NCBI GenBank assembly: GCA_024643505.1
Contig: JAHEMW010000004.1
Span: forward strand, 1-39,625
From: Demequinaceae bacterium
Lineage (GTDB): Bacteria; Actinomycetota; Actinomycetes; Actinomycetales; Demequinaceae
Length of the DNA: 39,625 bases
Reading direction: 5' to 3'
Shown: positions 17,299 to 26,294 of the stretch, piece by piece
How the letters are laid out: each line of letters opens with the position of its first letter
How positions within the stretch are numbered: position 1 is the stretch's first letter
Notes under the pieces: model-generated
Databases searched by the model: none
Told to the model about the DNA's origin: nothing
Seen by the model: only the letters and a program-made list of their open reading frames with translations
Translations under genes and position numbers: made by a program

Positions 17299-18920
17299 GG
17301 CTCCACTTTCTCACGCCACCTGCTCGTGATGGGTAGTCGCCGGTCGCGACCGAACGCGAGAGCGGTGACCTTCGGGCCCGGCGGGTATTGGCGGCGCTTC
17401 CACTCTGCTCGATCGACGAGTGAGAGCACGCGGTCAACCACGGCCTCGTCGAAGCCGCGGGCGAGCAGTTCCGCGCGCCCTTCCGCGTGCTCGACGTAGG
17501 CGTCGAGAACCTCGTCGAGGAGCGCGTAGGGCGGGAGCGAGTCTTGATCCACCTGGCCTGGCCGCAGCTCCGCGCTGGGTGGCTTGTCGATGGAGTTCGC
17601 GGGAATAGGTGGCGTTTCGCCGTGCGCGGTCGCGTGGGCGTTGCGCCATCGAGAGAGATCCCACACTCGCGTCTTGTCGAGATCCTTCAGCGGCGCGAAA
17701 GCGCCTACGGCGTCCCCGTACATGGTGGAGTAGCCGGTCGCGAGTTCCGTCTTGTTCCCTGTTGCGAGTGCGAAGGCGTTCTCGGAATTGGCGAGCCCCA
17801 TGATGATCATGCCGCGCACACGCGCCTGGATGTTTTCCGCAGCCACTCCCGTGAGGCCGAGTTCCGCGTCGAATGCGGCAACCATCGGCTCGATCGGCTG
17901 GATCCGGTAGTCCGCGCCGAGATTTCCGGCGAGCTCCCACGCGTCGTCTTTCGAGTGGTCCGACGAATATCGAGACGGCATCGAAACGCCGATGACGTTG
18001 GCGCCGCCGATCGCGTCGGCCGCCATGGTCGCAGCGAGCGCGGAGTCGATGCCGCCGGAGAGCCCAAGCACGACCTTCGTCAACCCGTTCTTGACGACGT
18101 AGTCGCGAAGACCCGTGACGCACGCCCAATAGACCTGGGCATCCTCGTCCTGCGCAGGCGCGAGGGGGCCGGGCTTCGCCCCGACATCCCACAGCAGAAG
18201 CGCATCCTGGAATCCGGGGGCGGAGGCGAGCGTGGTGCCGTCCGGCGCCACCACGAAAGAATGTCCGTCGAAGACGAGGTCGTCTTGGCCGCCCCACAGG
18301 TTCACGTAGGCGACGGGAGCGTTGAGCTCGCGGGCGCGACGCCCGGCGAGTTCGGCCCGGACGTGTCCCTTGCCCTCCTCGTATGGTGAGCCGTTGATCA
18401 CGACGAGCGCGTCGATATCTCCCATATCCGCAACAGGGCCGCCTTCGCGCCACATGTCCTCACAGATGACGAGCCCGATGCGAGCGTCCGCGATGTCAAG
18501 GACGCACGGCTCAGTGCCAGCGGCGAAGATGCGGTGCTCGTCGAAGACGCCGTAGTTGGGAAGGTGATGTTTGTCGTAAGTAGCAGCGACCACGCCGCCC
18601 TTGAGGATGACAGCGCGGTTGGTCGGGCGCCCGTCGTCAGCGACGCCAAGTGTTCCGAGTACGACGGTCACGTCGCCAAGCCCTTGGGACTCCAAGGTCG
18701 CGGCAACGTCATCGACTCCGCGCGCCGCGGCGCGTTGGAAGCTCTCGCGCAGGGCGAGGTCTTCGACCGGATAGCCGGTCAAGGTCATCTCCGGGAATGC
18801 GACAAGCACCGCGCCGTGGTCGCGCGCACGGCGGACGGATTCGACGACGAGCTGTCCGTTGCCAGCGATGTCGCCGACGCACGTGTTGATCTGGGCGAGC
18901 GCGATGCGCGGCGTCGACAT
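17295..18920 (-). CDS. nadE: Glutamine-dependent NAD+ synthetase (nitrilase plus synthetase domains)
   Basis: MSTPRIALAQINTCVGDIAGN...GLVICEDMWREGGP...KVVLGLSGGIDSALAATMAADAIG...GNKTELATGYSTMYGDAVGAFAPLKDLDKT. Confidence 0.97.
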   Translation of the reverse strand: MSTPRIALAQINTCVGDIAGNGQLVVESVRRARDHGAVLVAFPEMTLTGYPVEDLALRESFQRAAARGVDDVAATLESQGLGDVTVVLGTLGVADDGRPTNRAVILKGGVVAATYDKHHLPNYGVFDEHRIFAAGTEPCVLDIADARIGLVICEDMWREGGPVADMGDIDALVVINGSPYEEGKGHVRAELAGRRARELNAPVAYVNLWGGQDDLVFDGHSFVVAPDGTTLASAPGFQDALLLWDVGAKPGPLAPAQDEDAQVYWACVTGLRDYVVKNGLTKVVLGLSGGIDSALAATMAADAIGGANVIGVSMPSRYSSDHSKDDAWELAGNLGADYRIQPIEPMVAAFDAELGLTGVAAENIQARVRGMIIMGLANSENAFALATGNKTELATGYSTMYGDAVGAFAPLKDLDKTRVWDLSRWRNAHATAHGETPPIPANSIDKPPSAELRPGQVDQDSLPPYALLDEVLDAYVEHAEGRAELLARGFDEAVVDRVLSLVDRAEWKRRQYPPGPKVTALAFGRDRRLPITSRWREKVEP

Positions 18921-18926
18921 GGCGAC

Positions 18927-18932
18927 AGCCTA
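18927..18932 (-). promoter_or_regulatory. Candidate -10 (TAGGCT), 6 nt upstream of nadE ATG
   Basis: TAGGCT-gtcgcc-ATG on the minus strand. Confidence 0.45.
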
Positions 18933-18994
18933 CGCGGGCGCGCCGCACGCGGGCACGTCACACAAACGACACATCGGTACGGCAGGATGGACGC

Positions 18995-20329
18995 ATGGAC
19001 AAGCAGCAGGAATATGTGCTCCGCAGCGTCGAGGAGCGCGACATTCGTTTCATCCGTCTGTGGTTTACGGACGTGCTCGGCGTTCTCAAATCCGTCGCGA
19101 TCGCGCCAGCTGAACTCGAGAACGCGTTCAACGAGGGCATCGGCTTCGACGGTTCGGCCGTTGAAGGTTTGACACGCGTGTATGAGGCGGACATGCTCGC
19201 GGTCCCCGACCCGTCCACCTTCCAGATTCTGCCGTGGCGGGGCGACCGCCAGGGCGCGGCGCGGATGTTTTGCGACATCGTGACGCCTGGGGGAGAGCCC
19301 GCGCTTTCGGACCCGCGCCAAGTGCTCAAGCGCACGCTTAAGCGGGCGGCCGCGCTCGGCTTCACGTTCTACACGCACCCTGAGATCGAGTTCTATCTTT
19401 TCGAGCCACCCGTTGACGGGCAGACGCCGAAGCCGGTTGACCAAGCGGGCTACTTCGACAACGTCCCGCGCGGAACGGCGCACGAGTTCAGGCGCACGGC
19501 GATCACGATGCTCGAGTCCATGGGCATATCGGTCGAGTTCTCGCACCACGAAGCGGGTCCGGGCCAGCAAGAGATTGACCTGCGCTACGCAGACGCACTC
19601 ACGATGGCCGACAACGTCATGACGTTCAGAACCGTGATCAAGGAGGTCGCGCTAGAGCAGGGCGTCTTCGCCTCCTTCATGCCCAAGCCGCTCGTTGACG
19701 GCCCTGGCTCCGGGATGCACACGCACATCAGTCTGTTCGAGGGTGACCGCAACGCGTTCTACGAGGCGGGCTCGGACCACCAGCTCTCGCCCGTGGCGCG
19801 TCAATTCATGGCGGGGCTACTCAAGTACGCCCCCGAGGTCACCGCGATCACGAACCAATATGTGAACTCCTACAAGCGCTTGTGGGGCGGCGCCGAGGCG
19901 CCGTCGTTCGTGTGCTGGGGCTCGAACAACCGCTCCGCACTGGTGCGCGTCCCGATCCACAAGCCAGGAAAGGGTCAATCGACCCGCGTCGAGTATCGCG
20001 CGGTCGACGCCGCAGCCAACCCGTACCTTGCGTTCTCGGTGCTGCTCGCGGCAGGACTCAAGGGGATCGAGGACCAACTCGAGCTCCCGGAGGGCGCAGA
20101 GGACGACGTGTGGGAACTCAGCCCGGCGGAGCGTCGCGCGATGGGTTATGAGCCGCTGCCGGCTTCTCTGTCCGAGGCCGTCGCCGTCATGGAACGATCT
20201 GAACTCGTGGCCGAGACGCTCGGCGAGCGGGTCTTCGACTTCGTGCTGCGCAATAAGCGCGCGGAGTGGGAGGCGTACCGCAACCAGGTCACGGCCTTCG
20301 AACTCCAGCGATACCTGCCCGTGCTCTAG
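18995..20329 (+). CDS. glnA2: Glutamine synthetase, GlnA2-type paralog
   Basis: MDKQQEYVLRSVEERDIRFIRLWFTDVLGVLKSVAI...GFDGSAVEGL...KPLVDGPGSGMHTHISLFEGDRN...WGSNNRSALVRVPIHKPGKGQSTRVEYRAVDAAANPYLAFSVLLAAGLKGIED; immediately upstream of glnE. Confidence 0.92.
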   Translation: MDKQQEYVLRSVEERDIRFIRLWFTDVLGVLKSVAIAPAELENAFNEGIGFDGSAVEGLTRVYEADMLAVPDPSTFQILPWRGDRQGAARMFCDIVTPGGEPALSDPRQVLKRTLKRAAALGFTFYTHPEIEFYLFEPPVDGQTPKPVDQAGYFDNVPRGTAHEFRRTAITMLESMGISVEFSHHEAGPGQQEIDLRYADALTMADNVMTFRTVIKEVALEQGVFASFMPKPLVDGPGSGMHTHISLFEGDRNAFYEAGSDHQLSPVARQFMAGLLKYAPEVTAITNQYVNSYKRLWGGAEAPSFVCWGSNNRSALVRVPIHKPGKGQSTRVEYRAVDAAANPYLAFSVLLAAGLKGIEDQLELPEGAEDDVWELSPAERRAMGYEPLPASLSEAVAVMERSELVAETLGERVFDFVLRNKRAEWEAYRNQVTAFELQRYLPVL

Positions 20330-20348
20330 TACGTGGCAGGCTGGCGGT

Positions 20349-23342
20349 GTGAGCAGTCGGGAAGTCAGTTACGCGCAGCGGCTGCGCCGTTCAGGAGTGG
20401 CCGACCCGGCACGCGCGGAGCGGCTCATCGGAGAGATCGAGGTGCTGACCGGCGCCACGGTCGATGATCCGCCACACGCGCTGTCTTACCTGTCGGACCC
20501 CGACGTGGGGCTGCTGCAACTCCTGCGCGTCGCGGAGGCCGCGAAATCCGCAGGCGCACTGGACGCGCTCGTGTCGCTGCGGGGGTCGAGGGCCGGCGCC
20601 AAGCTCGGGGTCATGCTCGGAGGATCGGTCGCCCTCGGTGACCTGCTTGTACGCCACCCCGAACTGCTCGCCGACTTCTCCACGTGGCCCGCCGAGGATG
20701 ACTTTGCGGATCTCGAGCCGCGCACTCGGCTGCTGACGGCCGTCGGGGCAGACCCGGGTTCGGAGGTGCCCATCGCGACCGTGACCGGGCCGGCGGGTAT
20801 TGCGGCGATGCGGGTCGAGTATCGCCGCCTGCTCATGCGCGTCGCCGCGGAAGATCTGCTCGTGTCGACTCCGACTCGGCTGTTTCCGAAAGTTGCGGGC
20901 GCTCTCGCTGACCTTGCGGGCGCGGCCCTGTCGGCTGGACTCGCACTCGCGCGTGCGGGGGAGCCTGACTACGCCGCGACTCGCCTCGCGATCATCGCGA
21001 TGGGCAAGACCGGCGCGCGTGAGCTCAACTACGTGTCCGACGTCGACGTCATCTATGTCGCGCAGGCAGCCGACGGTATCGACGAGGAGCGGTCGCTGAG
21101 GGTCGCCGCGCGGCTCGCGAACGCGGCCGCGCGTGCGTGCGATTCGATGGGTAGCGAACCCGCCCTGTGGCAGGTCGATGCGAACTTACGACCCGAGGGT
21201 AAGGACGGCGCACTCGTTCGCAACATCGAGTCTCACCGCGCGTACTACGAGCGCTGGGCGGACACGTGGGAGTTCCAGGCGCTTCTCAAGGCTCGTCCCG
21301 TAGCTGGGGATCGCGAGGTTGGCGAGCAGTACATGGCGGTCGTGAGCCCGATGGTGTGGTCCGCAGTGGAACGTGAGGGATTCGTCGAGTCCGCGCAGGC
21401 GATGCGTAGGCGCGTTGAGCACCACGTAGGCGCCGAGTCCGACCGCGAATTGAAACTTGGACCGGGGGGTCTTCGCGACGTCGAGTTCACCGTCCAGTTA
21501 CTCCAACTCGTGCACGGCCGCTCGGATCCCTCTCTTCGCGTTCGCGGCACACTCGAGGCCCTCCGCGCCCTGAGTGTTGGCGGCTATGTCGGCCGCCCTC
21601 AAGCCGCAGCCATGGAACGCTGCTACCGGCAGCTTCGGGTCTGGGAGCACCGACTGCAACTGCGCAAGCTGGCCCGTACGCATCTCATGCCCCGAGACGA
21701 GGATGGCCTCCGGCTGCTGGCGCGGGCTTCGGGCTTCGCGACGGTCGACTATATGACGGAGGTGTGGCAAGACATCCGGCGCGACGTACGCCGCATGCAC
21801 CTCGAGATGTTCTACCGCCCGATCCTTCCTGTCGTCGCGCGCTTGAGCGCAGACGAGGCGGCGCTCGACGACGACGCTGCGCGCGCCCGGCTCTCGGCGA
21901 TCGGTTTCGCGGACCCCGTGGGCGCGCAGCGACACATTGCCGCCCTCACTTCTGGAGTGAGTCGCCGAGCGGCGATCCAGCGACAACTGCTACCAGCCAT
22001 GATCGGGTGGTTCGCTGATGGCGCCGATCCCGACGCCGGGCTGCTTGCATTCCGGCAGCTGTCCGAGCAGCTCAGTGAGTCGCAGTGGTACCTGAAGTTG
22101 TTGCGGGACTCCCTGACAGCGGCAGAGCGACTTGCGAAGCTACTGTCTACCTCGGGTTATGTGACGAGGGCCCTGCTCGCGTCGGCCGAGGCAATTTCGT
22201 GGCTTGACGATGATGCGGACCTTGAGCCGCGCACCCTGGAATGGCTGAGCGCGGAGGCGGACGCCATCCTCACGCGCTCGGACGATCCAGATCAGGCCGT
22301 GACGGCCCTGCGAGGCGCCCGGCGACGCGAGTTGGTGCGGATCGCCGCTGCCGACACGCTGGGTCGCGTGAATGCGTCGGACGCCGGTCAGGCGGTCTCC
22401 GACGCCGCAGACATGTTGATCGCGGGCGCGCTGCGCATCGCCCGCCACGTCGTCGCGCGCGAGCGCGGCGAACTGGCGCGCACCCTGCCGTTTCTCATCG
22501 TCGCCATGGGGCGCTACGGCGGGCGGGAGATGAGCTATCAGTCCGACGCGGACGTTCAGTTCGTGTACGACGATGCTGGCGACGGCTCCAACGACATCGC
22601 GCTCGCGCTCGCGATCCAGGTGCGCACCATGCTTCAGCGCGTCGGTTCCCAGCCGTCCCTCGCCATTGATGCGGACCTCAGGCCAGAGGGCAAGAGCGGG
22701 GCGCTCGTGCGCTCGCTCGGCTCGTGCGCTGAGTATTACCGGCGATGGTCTGACCCGTGGGAGGCGCAGGCGCTGCTGCGCGCGCGACCGTGCGCGGGCA
22801 ATGACGATCTGGCCCGAGCCTTCACGGACATGATCGATGACGTGCGATACCCGCCGAAGTTGCCGCAATCTGCCCTCAAGCAGATGCGTACCCTCAAGGC
22901 TCGGATGGAGTCAGAGCGCCTTCCTCGCGGTGTGGACCCGCGTCGACATCTTAAGCTCGGGCCCGGGGGGCTGTCCGACGTGGAATGGACCATTCAGCTC
23001 CTCCAGCTGCGGCACGCCCATGCGAAGGACGGTCTGCAGACGACGCAGACGCTCGTCGCTCTCGACGCCGCGGCGGACGGTGGGCTCCTGCGGGCCTCAG
23101 ACGCCCGCGCACTTCGCGAGGCGTGGGTGCTCGCGACAGATTTGCGCGGCGCGATGGCACTGCGCGGCAATGCCCGCGACACCGACGTTCTGCCCGCAGA
23201 TGTGCGCGAATTGCGGATCCTCGCCGAAATGCTCGGCACCCGCCTGACGGGGCCGGAACTTGACGACACGTACTCGCGGGTCTCGCGGCGCGCTCGCGCG
23301 GTTGCGGAGCGCGTCTTCTTCGGGTGGACCGTACAGGCGTGA
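20349..23342 (+). CDS. glnE: Bifunctional glutamine synthetase adenylyltransferase/deadenylase
   Basis: Two nucleotidyltransferase domains: MGKTGARELNYVSDVDVIYV and MGRYGGREMSYQSDADVQFVYD; QVDANLRPEGKDGALVRN and AIDADLRPEGKSGALVRS; LGPGGLRDVEFTVQLLQL and LGPGGLSDVEWTIQLLQL. Start GTG 20349; the ORF-track N-terminus is spurious. Confidence 0.97.
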   Translation: MSSREVSYAQRLRRSGVADPARAERLIGEIEVLTGATVDDPPHALSYLSDPDVGLLQLLRVAEAAKSAGALDALVSLRGSRAGAKLGVMLGGSVALGDLLVRHPELLADFSTWPAEDDFADLEPRTRLLTAVGADPGSEVPIATVTGPAGIAAMRVEYRRLLMRVAAEDLLVSTPTRLFPKVAGALADLAGAALSAGLALARAGEPDYAATRLAIIAMGKTGARELNYVSDVDVIYVAQAADGIDEERSLRVAARLANAAARACDSMGSEPALWQVDANLRPEGKDGALVRNIESHRAYYERWADTWEFQALLKARPVAGDREVGEQYMAVVSPMVWSAVEREGFVESAQAMRRRVEHHVGAESDRELKLGPGGLRDVEFTVQLLQLVHGRSDPSLRVRGTLEALRALSVGGYVGRPQAAAMERCYRQLRVWEHRLQLRKLARTHLMPRDEDGLRLLARASGFATVDYMTEVWQDIRRDVRRMHLEMFYRPILPVVARLSADEAALDDDAARARLSAIGFADPVGAQRHIAALTSGVSRRAAIQRQLLPAMIGWFADGADPDAGLLAFRQLSEQLSESQWYLKLLRDSLTAAERLAKLLSTSGYVTRALLASAEAISWLDDDADLEPRTLEWLSAEADAILTRSDDPDQAVTALRGARRRELVRIAAADTLGRVNASDAGQAVSDAADMLIAGALRIARHVVARERGELARTLPFLIVAMGRYGGREMSYQSDADVQFVYDDAGDGSNDIALALAIQVRTMLQRVGSQPSLAIDADLRPEGKSGALVRSLGSCAEYYRRWSDPWEAQALLRARPCAGNDDLARAFTDMIDDVRYPPKLPQSALKQMRTLKARMESERLPRGVDPRRHLKLGPGGLSDVEWTIQLLQLRHAHAKDGLQTTQTLVALDAAADGGLLRASDARALREAWVLATDLRGAMALRGNARDTDVLPADVRELRILAEMLGTRLTGPELDDTYSRVSRRARAVAERVFFGWTVQA

Positions 23343-24217
23343 GGTTGCTGCGCACGCTGCTCTCGGCATTGTGCATCGTGTGTGGCGCGCTGTCGCTTGT
23401 CTTCTGGGCCTCGGGACGGGCGCTGGTGTCGGGAGTCGAGTCCGGTGAACTCGTCGGTTCGGTGGTCGTGGTCGGCCTCGATCGGCCCGCCGTTGTCGAC
23501 GCCGTCGCGAACGCCGCCTACAACGCCGCCATCGACGCGCTGGCGGGGGTCGGCGTCGATACGGAAGCGCCCGGCGTTGTCGCGGCCGTTGACGCCGCGA
23601 TGGCGACCGCCGCGCGCGCGGGGGAGTTTCGCCAACTCGTGCGCTCACAAGCGGAGTCGACGGCCGCGCAACTGCGCGAAACTCTCACAGACCCAACCAG
23701 AGCGCCGGGCCCGTGGGTGGTCGAGATCGACGTCACGCGGGCGGTCAATGACCGCATTGACGCGATTCCCGCGGTGGGCGGGTCCGTGCCCGAACTCAGC
23801 ATCGCTCCGATCCACGTCTCAGTCTGGACACGAACTCAGGTTGAGGCAGCGCGCACCACGTTCGCGGTCGCGCAGTGGTTCGCACGCTACGGCGGCTGGC
23901 TCGGAGCCGCGCTGGTCGTGTCGGGAATCGCGGTCACCCCGCGCCGAAGGTGGTTCGCGACGAAACTCTTCGCCGCCCTCGCCGTCGGGTTTGCCGCGGC
24001 CTGGTTTGTCGTGCGCAACGTTGACCCGGGTGTCGTGGCACACGTGCTGCCATGGGGTGACGACGTGGCCGTCGAGACACTGCTTGCAAGCGCCTTTTCC
24101 TCCCGCGCGGGCGTAGCCTTTCAATCATGGGCGGTGGTCGCCGCCGTCGGGTGTGCCGCCGCCGCCGTGGTCGTCGGATGGCGCGCTCGTGCTTCATCGA
24201 AGAGGAGCCGTTCGTGA
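23339..24217 (+). CDS. Membrane protein of unknown function (paralog A): TM, extracytoplasmic domain, about 3 TM
   Basis: GTG 23339 overlaps the glnE TGA. VRLLRTLLSALCIVCGALSLVFWASG...APGPWVVEIDVTRAVNDRIDAIPAVGGSVPELSIAPIHVSVWTRTQVEAARTTFAVAQWFARYGGWLGAALVVSG... Confidence 0.75.
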   Translation: MRLLRTLLSALCIVCGALSLVFWASGRALVSGVESGELVGSVVVVGLDRPAVVDAVANAAYNAAIDALAGVGVDTEAPGVVAAVDAAMATAARAGEFRQLVRSQAESTAAQLRETLTDPTRAPGPWVVEIDVTRAVNDRIDAIPAVGGSVPELSIAPIHVSVWTRTQVEAARTTFAVAQWFARYGGWLGAALVVSGIAVTPRRRWFATKLFAALAVGFAAAWFVVRNVDPGVVAHVLPWGDDVAVETLLASAFSSRAGVAFQSWAVVAAVGCAAAAVVVGWRARASSKRSRS

Positions 24218-25167
24218 AGGCAATGCGGGGGATAGGGGCGGTATTTGTCGCCTTTCTCGGGGTCCTGCTCGTCGTCACGTGGTCGCTCAGCGCCAAGACT
24301 GCGAGCGCCATCGAGGACGGAACTGCGGCCCGTAACCTGACGGCAGAGTTGCTCGCCGCACCAGAAGTGACGGACTTCGCCGCCAGTCGAATCCAGACTG
24401 CGCTCGACGAGCAGTTGTCTGACTCCCGGCTTGGACCGCTTCTGAGTATTTTCGCTCAACAGATCCACGACGGACTGGTGCAGGTACTGAGTTCGGACTT
24501 CGTCACTGGGGCGGTAGCAACCAGCGCCGGAAAGGTCGCTGATCAACTCACGGCGGCGCTCACGACGCGCGACCGGCCGGCTGGCGCGTTCGTCGTGGCG
24601 CTCGACCTCTCCGAGCGCCTCAACGATAGGCTCGATCAGATTCCGCTCGTCGGCCCGCTTCTACCATCGGTGACGCTCCCCACTGTTGAGGTGGAAGTGA
24701 TCGACGCCGCCACGATCGACGGGGTGCGCGCCACCTACGCGGCGGTGAAATTCGCGTCGGTGTGGTTCCTCTGGTTTGGCCTCCTGCTCATCGGACTAGC
24801 CGCGTGGCTCGCGCGGCATCGGCGCTGGTACGCGATCCAGGTCGCTGCCGGGATCGCACTGCTCGCCGTCGGCATCGCGTTGACCCTCGGTCGATACGGA
24901 CCGTCTGCCGTTGCCAAGGTCATGCCGGGCGGGCCCGACGGGGGGGCGGGCGTGTTCGTCACGCAATTCGTGTCAGATAACGCGGTCGCGCCGATCGCGA
25001 ACGTGTTGTTCACTCTTGCGCTCACGGCGCTCGTGCTCGCCGCACTGTTTACCCTCGCCGCGCGTCAACTCGCGAAGGACCCAGCCCGACGCTGGTGGCA
25101 ATCGGTGAAGGACCGAGTCTCGCGGTGGTTTGGGCGGGACGGCGCGGGCGAACCAGCGAGCCCCTAG
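24214..25167 (+). CDS. Membrane protein of unknown function (paralog B)
   Basis: GTG 24214 overlaps the TGA of paralog A. VKAMRGIGAVFVAFLGVLLVVTWSLSA...PAGAFVVALDLSERLNDRLDQIPLVGPLLPSVTLPTVEVEVIDAATIDGVRATYAAVKFASVWFLWFGLLLIG... Confidence 0.75.
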   Translation: MKAMRGIGAVFVAFLGVLLVVTWSLSAKTASAIEDGTAARNLTAELLAAPEVTDFAASRIQTALDEQLSDSRLGPLLSIFAQQIHDGLVQVLSSDFVTGAVATSAGKVADQLTAALTTRDRPAGAFVVALDLSERLNDRLDQIPLVGPLLPSVTLPTVEVEVIDAATIDGVRATYAAVKFASVWFLWFGLLLIGLAAWLARHRRWYAIQVAAGIALLAVGIALTLGRYGPSAVAKVMPGGPDGGAGVFVTQFVSDNAVAPIANVLFTLALTALVLAALFTLAARQLAKDPARRWWQSVKDRVSRWFGRDGAGEPASP

Positions 25168-25193
25168 ATCTGACGGCGCGGACAACGCCGAGG

Positions 25194-26252
25194 TCAGCCT
25201 GAGCTGCGCGTGACCAGTTCCACGGGCAACACGATGTGTTGCGCGCCTGTCAGATCGGGGATCGCCGGGTCCGGTGGCAGGGTCACATCTGGGCGATGGC
25301 GGGCTAGAAACAAGCGCACCATTGCTCGGCCCTGAAGAACGGGATCCTGCCGAACGGTGGTGAGAGGTGGATCCATGGTCGGCGCAAAGGGGCTGTCGTC
25401 GAATCCCACGAGCGCGACGTCCTCGGGAACCTTCCGTCCCGTTTTGCGCAAGGCGATGAGTGCCCCCATGGCCGTGAGGTCTGAGGCCGCGAAGATTGCG
25501 TCGATGGCTGGCACTCGCTCAAGGAGCCGCGTGGCCGCAGCGGTTCCCCCCTCGACCGTGAAGTCTCCCTGCTCCACGCAGTCCGGGCGAAAGGCGTCGC
25601 CGAGGCCGTCGACAAATCCCTGCAGCCGGTCGACTCCGGCGGGCATGTCGAGTGGTCCGGTGATCGTGCCGATCGTGCGGCGACCGGCGTCGACCAAGTG
25701 CCGAGCGGCGATCGTTGCGCCGAACACGTTCTCATTGTCCACATACGGGGGGTTGAGATCGGGCTGGGTTGGCCGACCTCCAATGATGAAGGGGATTCCC
25801 AGGCGAGTGAGTTCGGCCGGCAGCGGATCGACGCCTGTGTGCTCGGAGATGAGCATGACTCCGTCTACCGGCGAGGCCGCGAGGAATGTGCGAACACGCT
25901 CGAAGTCTGCTTGCGACTGCGCCATCAGCAGGACGACCTGGAGGCCCGCCCTCGTGGCCTCCTGCGTCACCCCACGGATAATGCCGCTAAAGAACGGGTC
26001 GCCGAACACGCGCTCGTCGGACTCTGACGCGAGCACCGCGATCGTGTCGGACCGGCGCGTCATGAGCGAGCGGGCGGCACGATTGGGGACGTACCCAAGT
26101 TCCTCGACTGCCTGCTCTACTCGTTCGCGCAGATCGAGTGAGACCTTGGGGTCCGAGTTCACTACTCGCGAAACGGTTGCGCGCGAGACGCCTGACCTGG
26201 CGGCGACGTCCTCCAGGTTTGGCGGGCGTCGTGCTTGCGTGGACTCGCGCAC
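25194..26252 (-). CDS. LacI-family transcriptional regulator (CebR-like by context)
   Basis: PNLEDVAARSGVSRATVSRVVNSDPKVSLDLRERVEQAVEELGYVPNRAARSLMTRRSDTIAVLASE; periplasmic-binding-like C-terminus. Confidence 0.95.
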   Translation of the reverse strand: MRESTQARRPPNLEDVAARSGVSRATVSRVVNSDPKVSLDLRERVEQAVEELGYVPNRAARSLMTRRSDTIAVLASESDERVFGDPFFSGIIRGVTQEATRAGLQVVLLMAQSQADFERVRTFLAASPVDGVMLISEHTGVDPLPAELTRLGIPFIIGGRPTQPDLNPPYVDNENVFGATIAARHLVDAGRRTIGTITGPLDMPAGVDRLQGFVDGLGDAFRPDCVEQGDFTVEGGTAAATRLLERVPAIDAIFAASDLTAMGALIALRKTGRKVPEDVALVGFDDSPFAPTMDPPLTTVRQDPVLQGRAMVRLFLARHRPDVTLPPDPAIPDLTGAQHIVLPVELVTRSSG

Positions 26253-26294
26253 TGTCCCCCCTGGGCTATCCGTGCCAGCTCGTGCGGGCCATAG

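Noticed and set aside
25169-25196. Imperfect inverted repeat ctgacggcg...cgccgaggtcag between convergent paralog B and LacI gene
   Set aside because: Interrupted stem, no T-tract and overlaps the LacI stop codon; insufficient for a terminator call.
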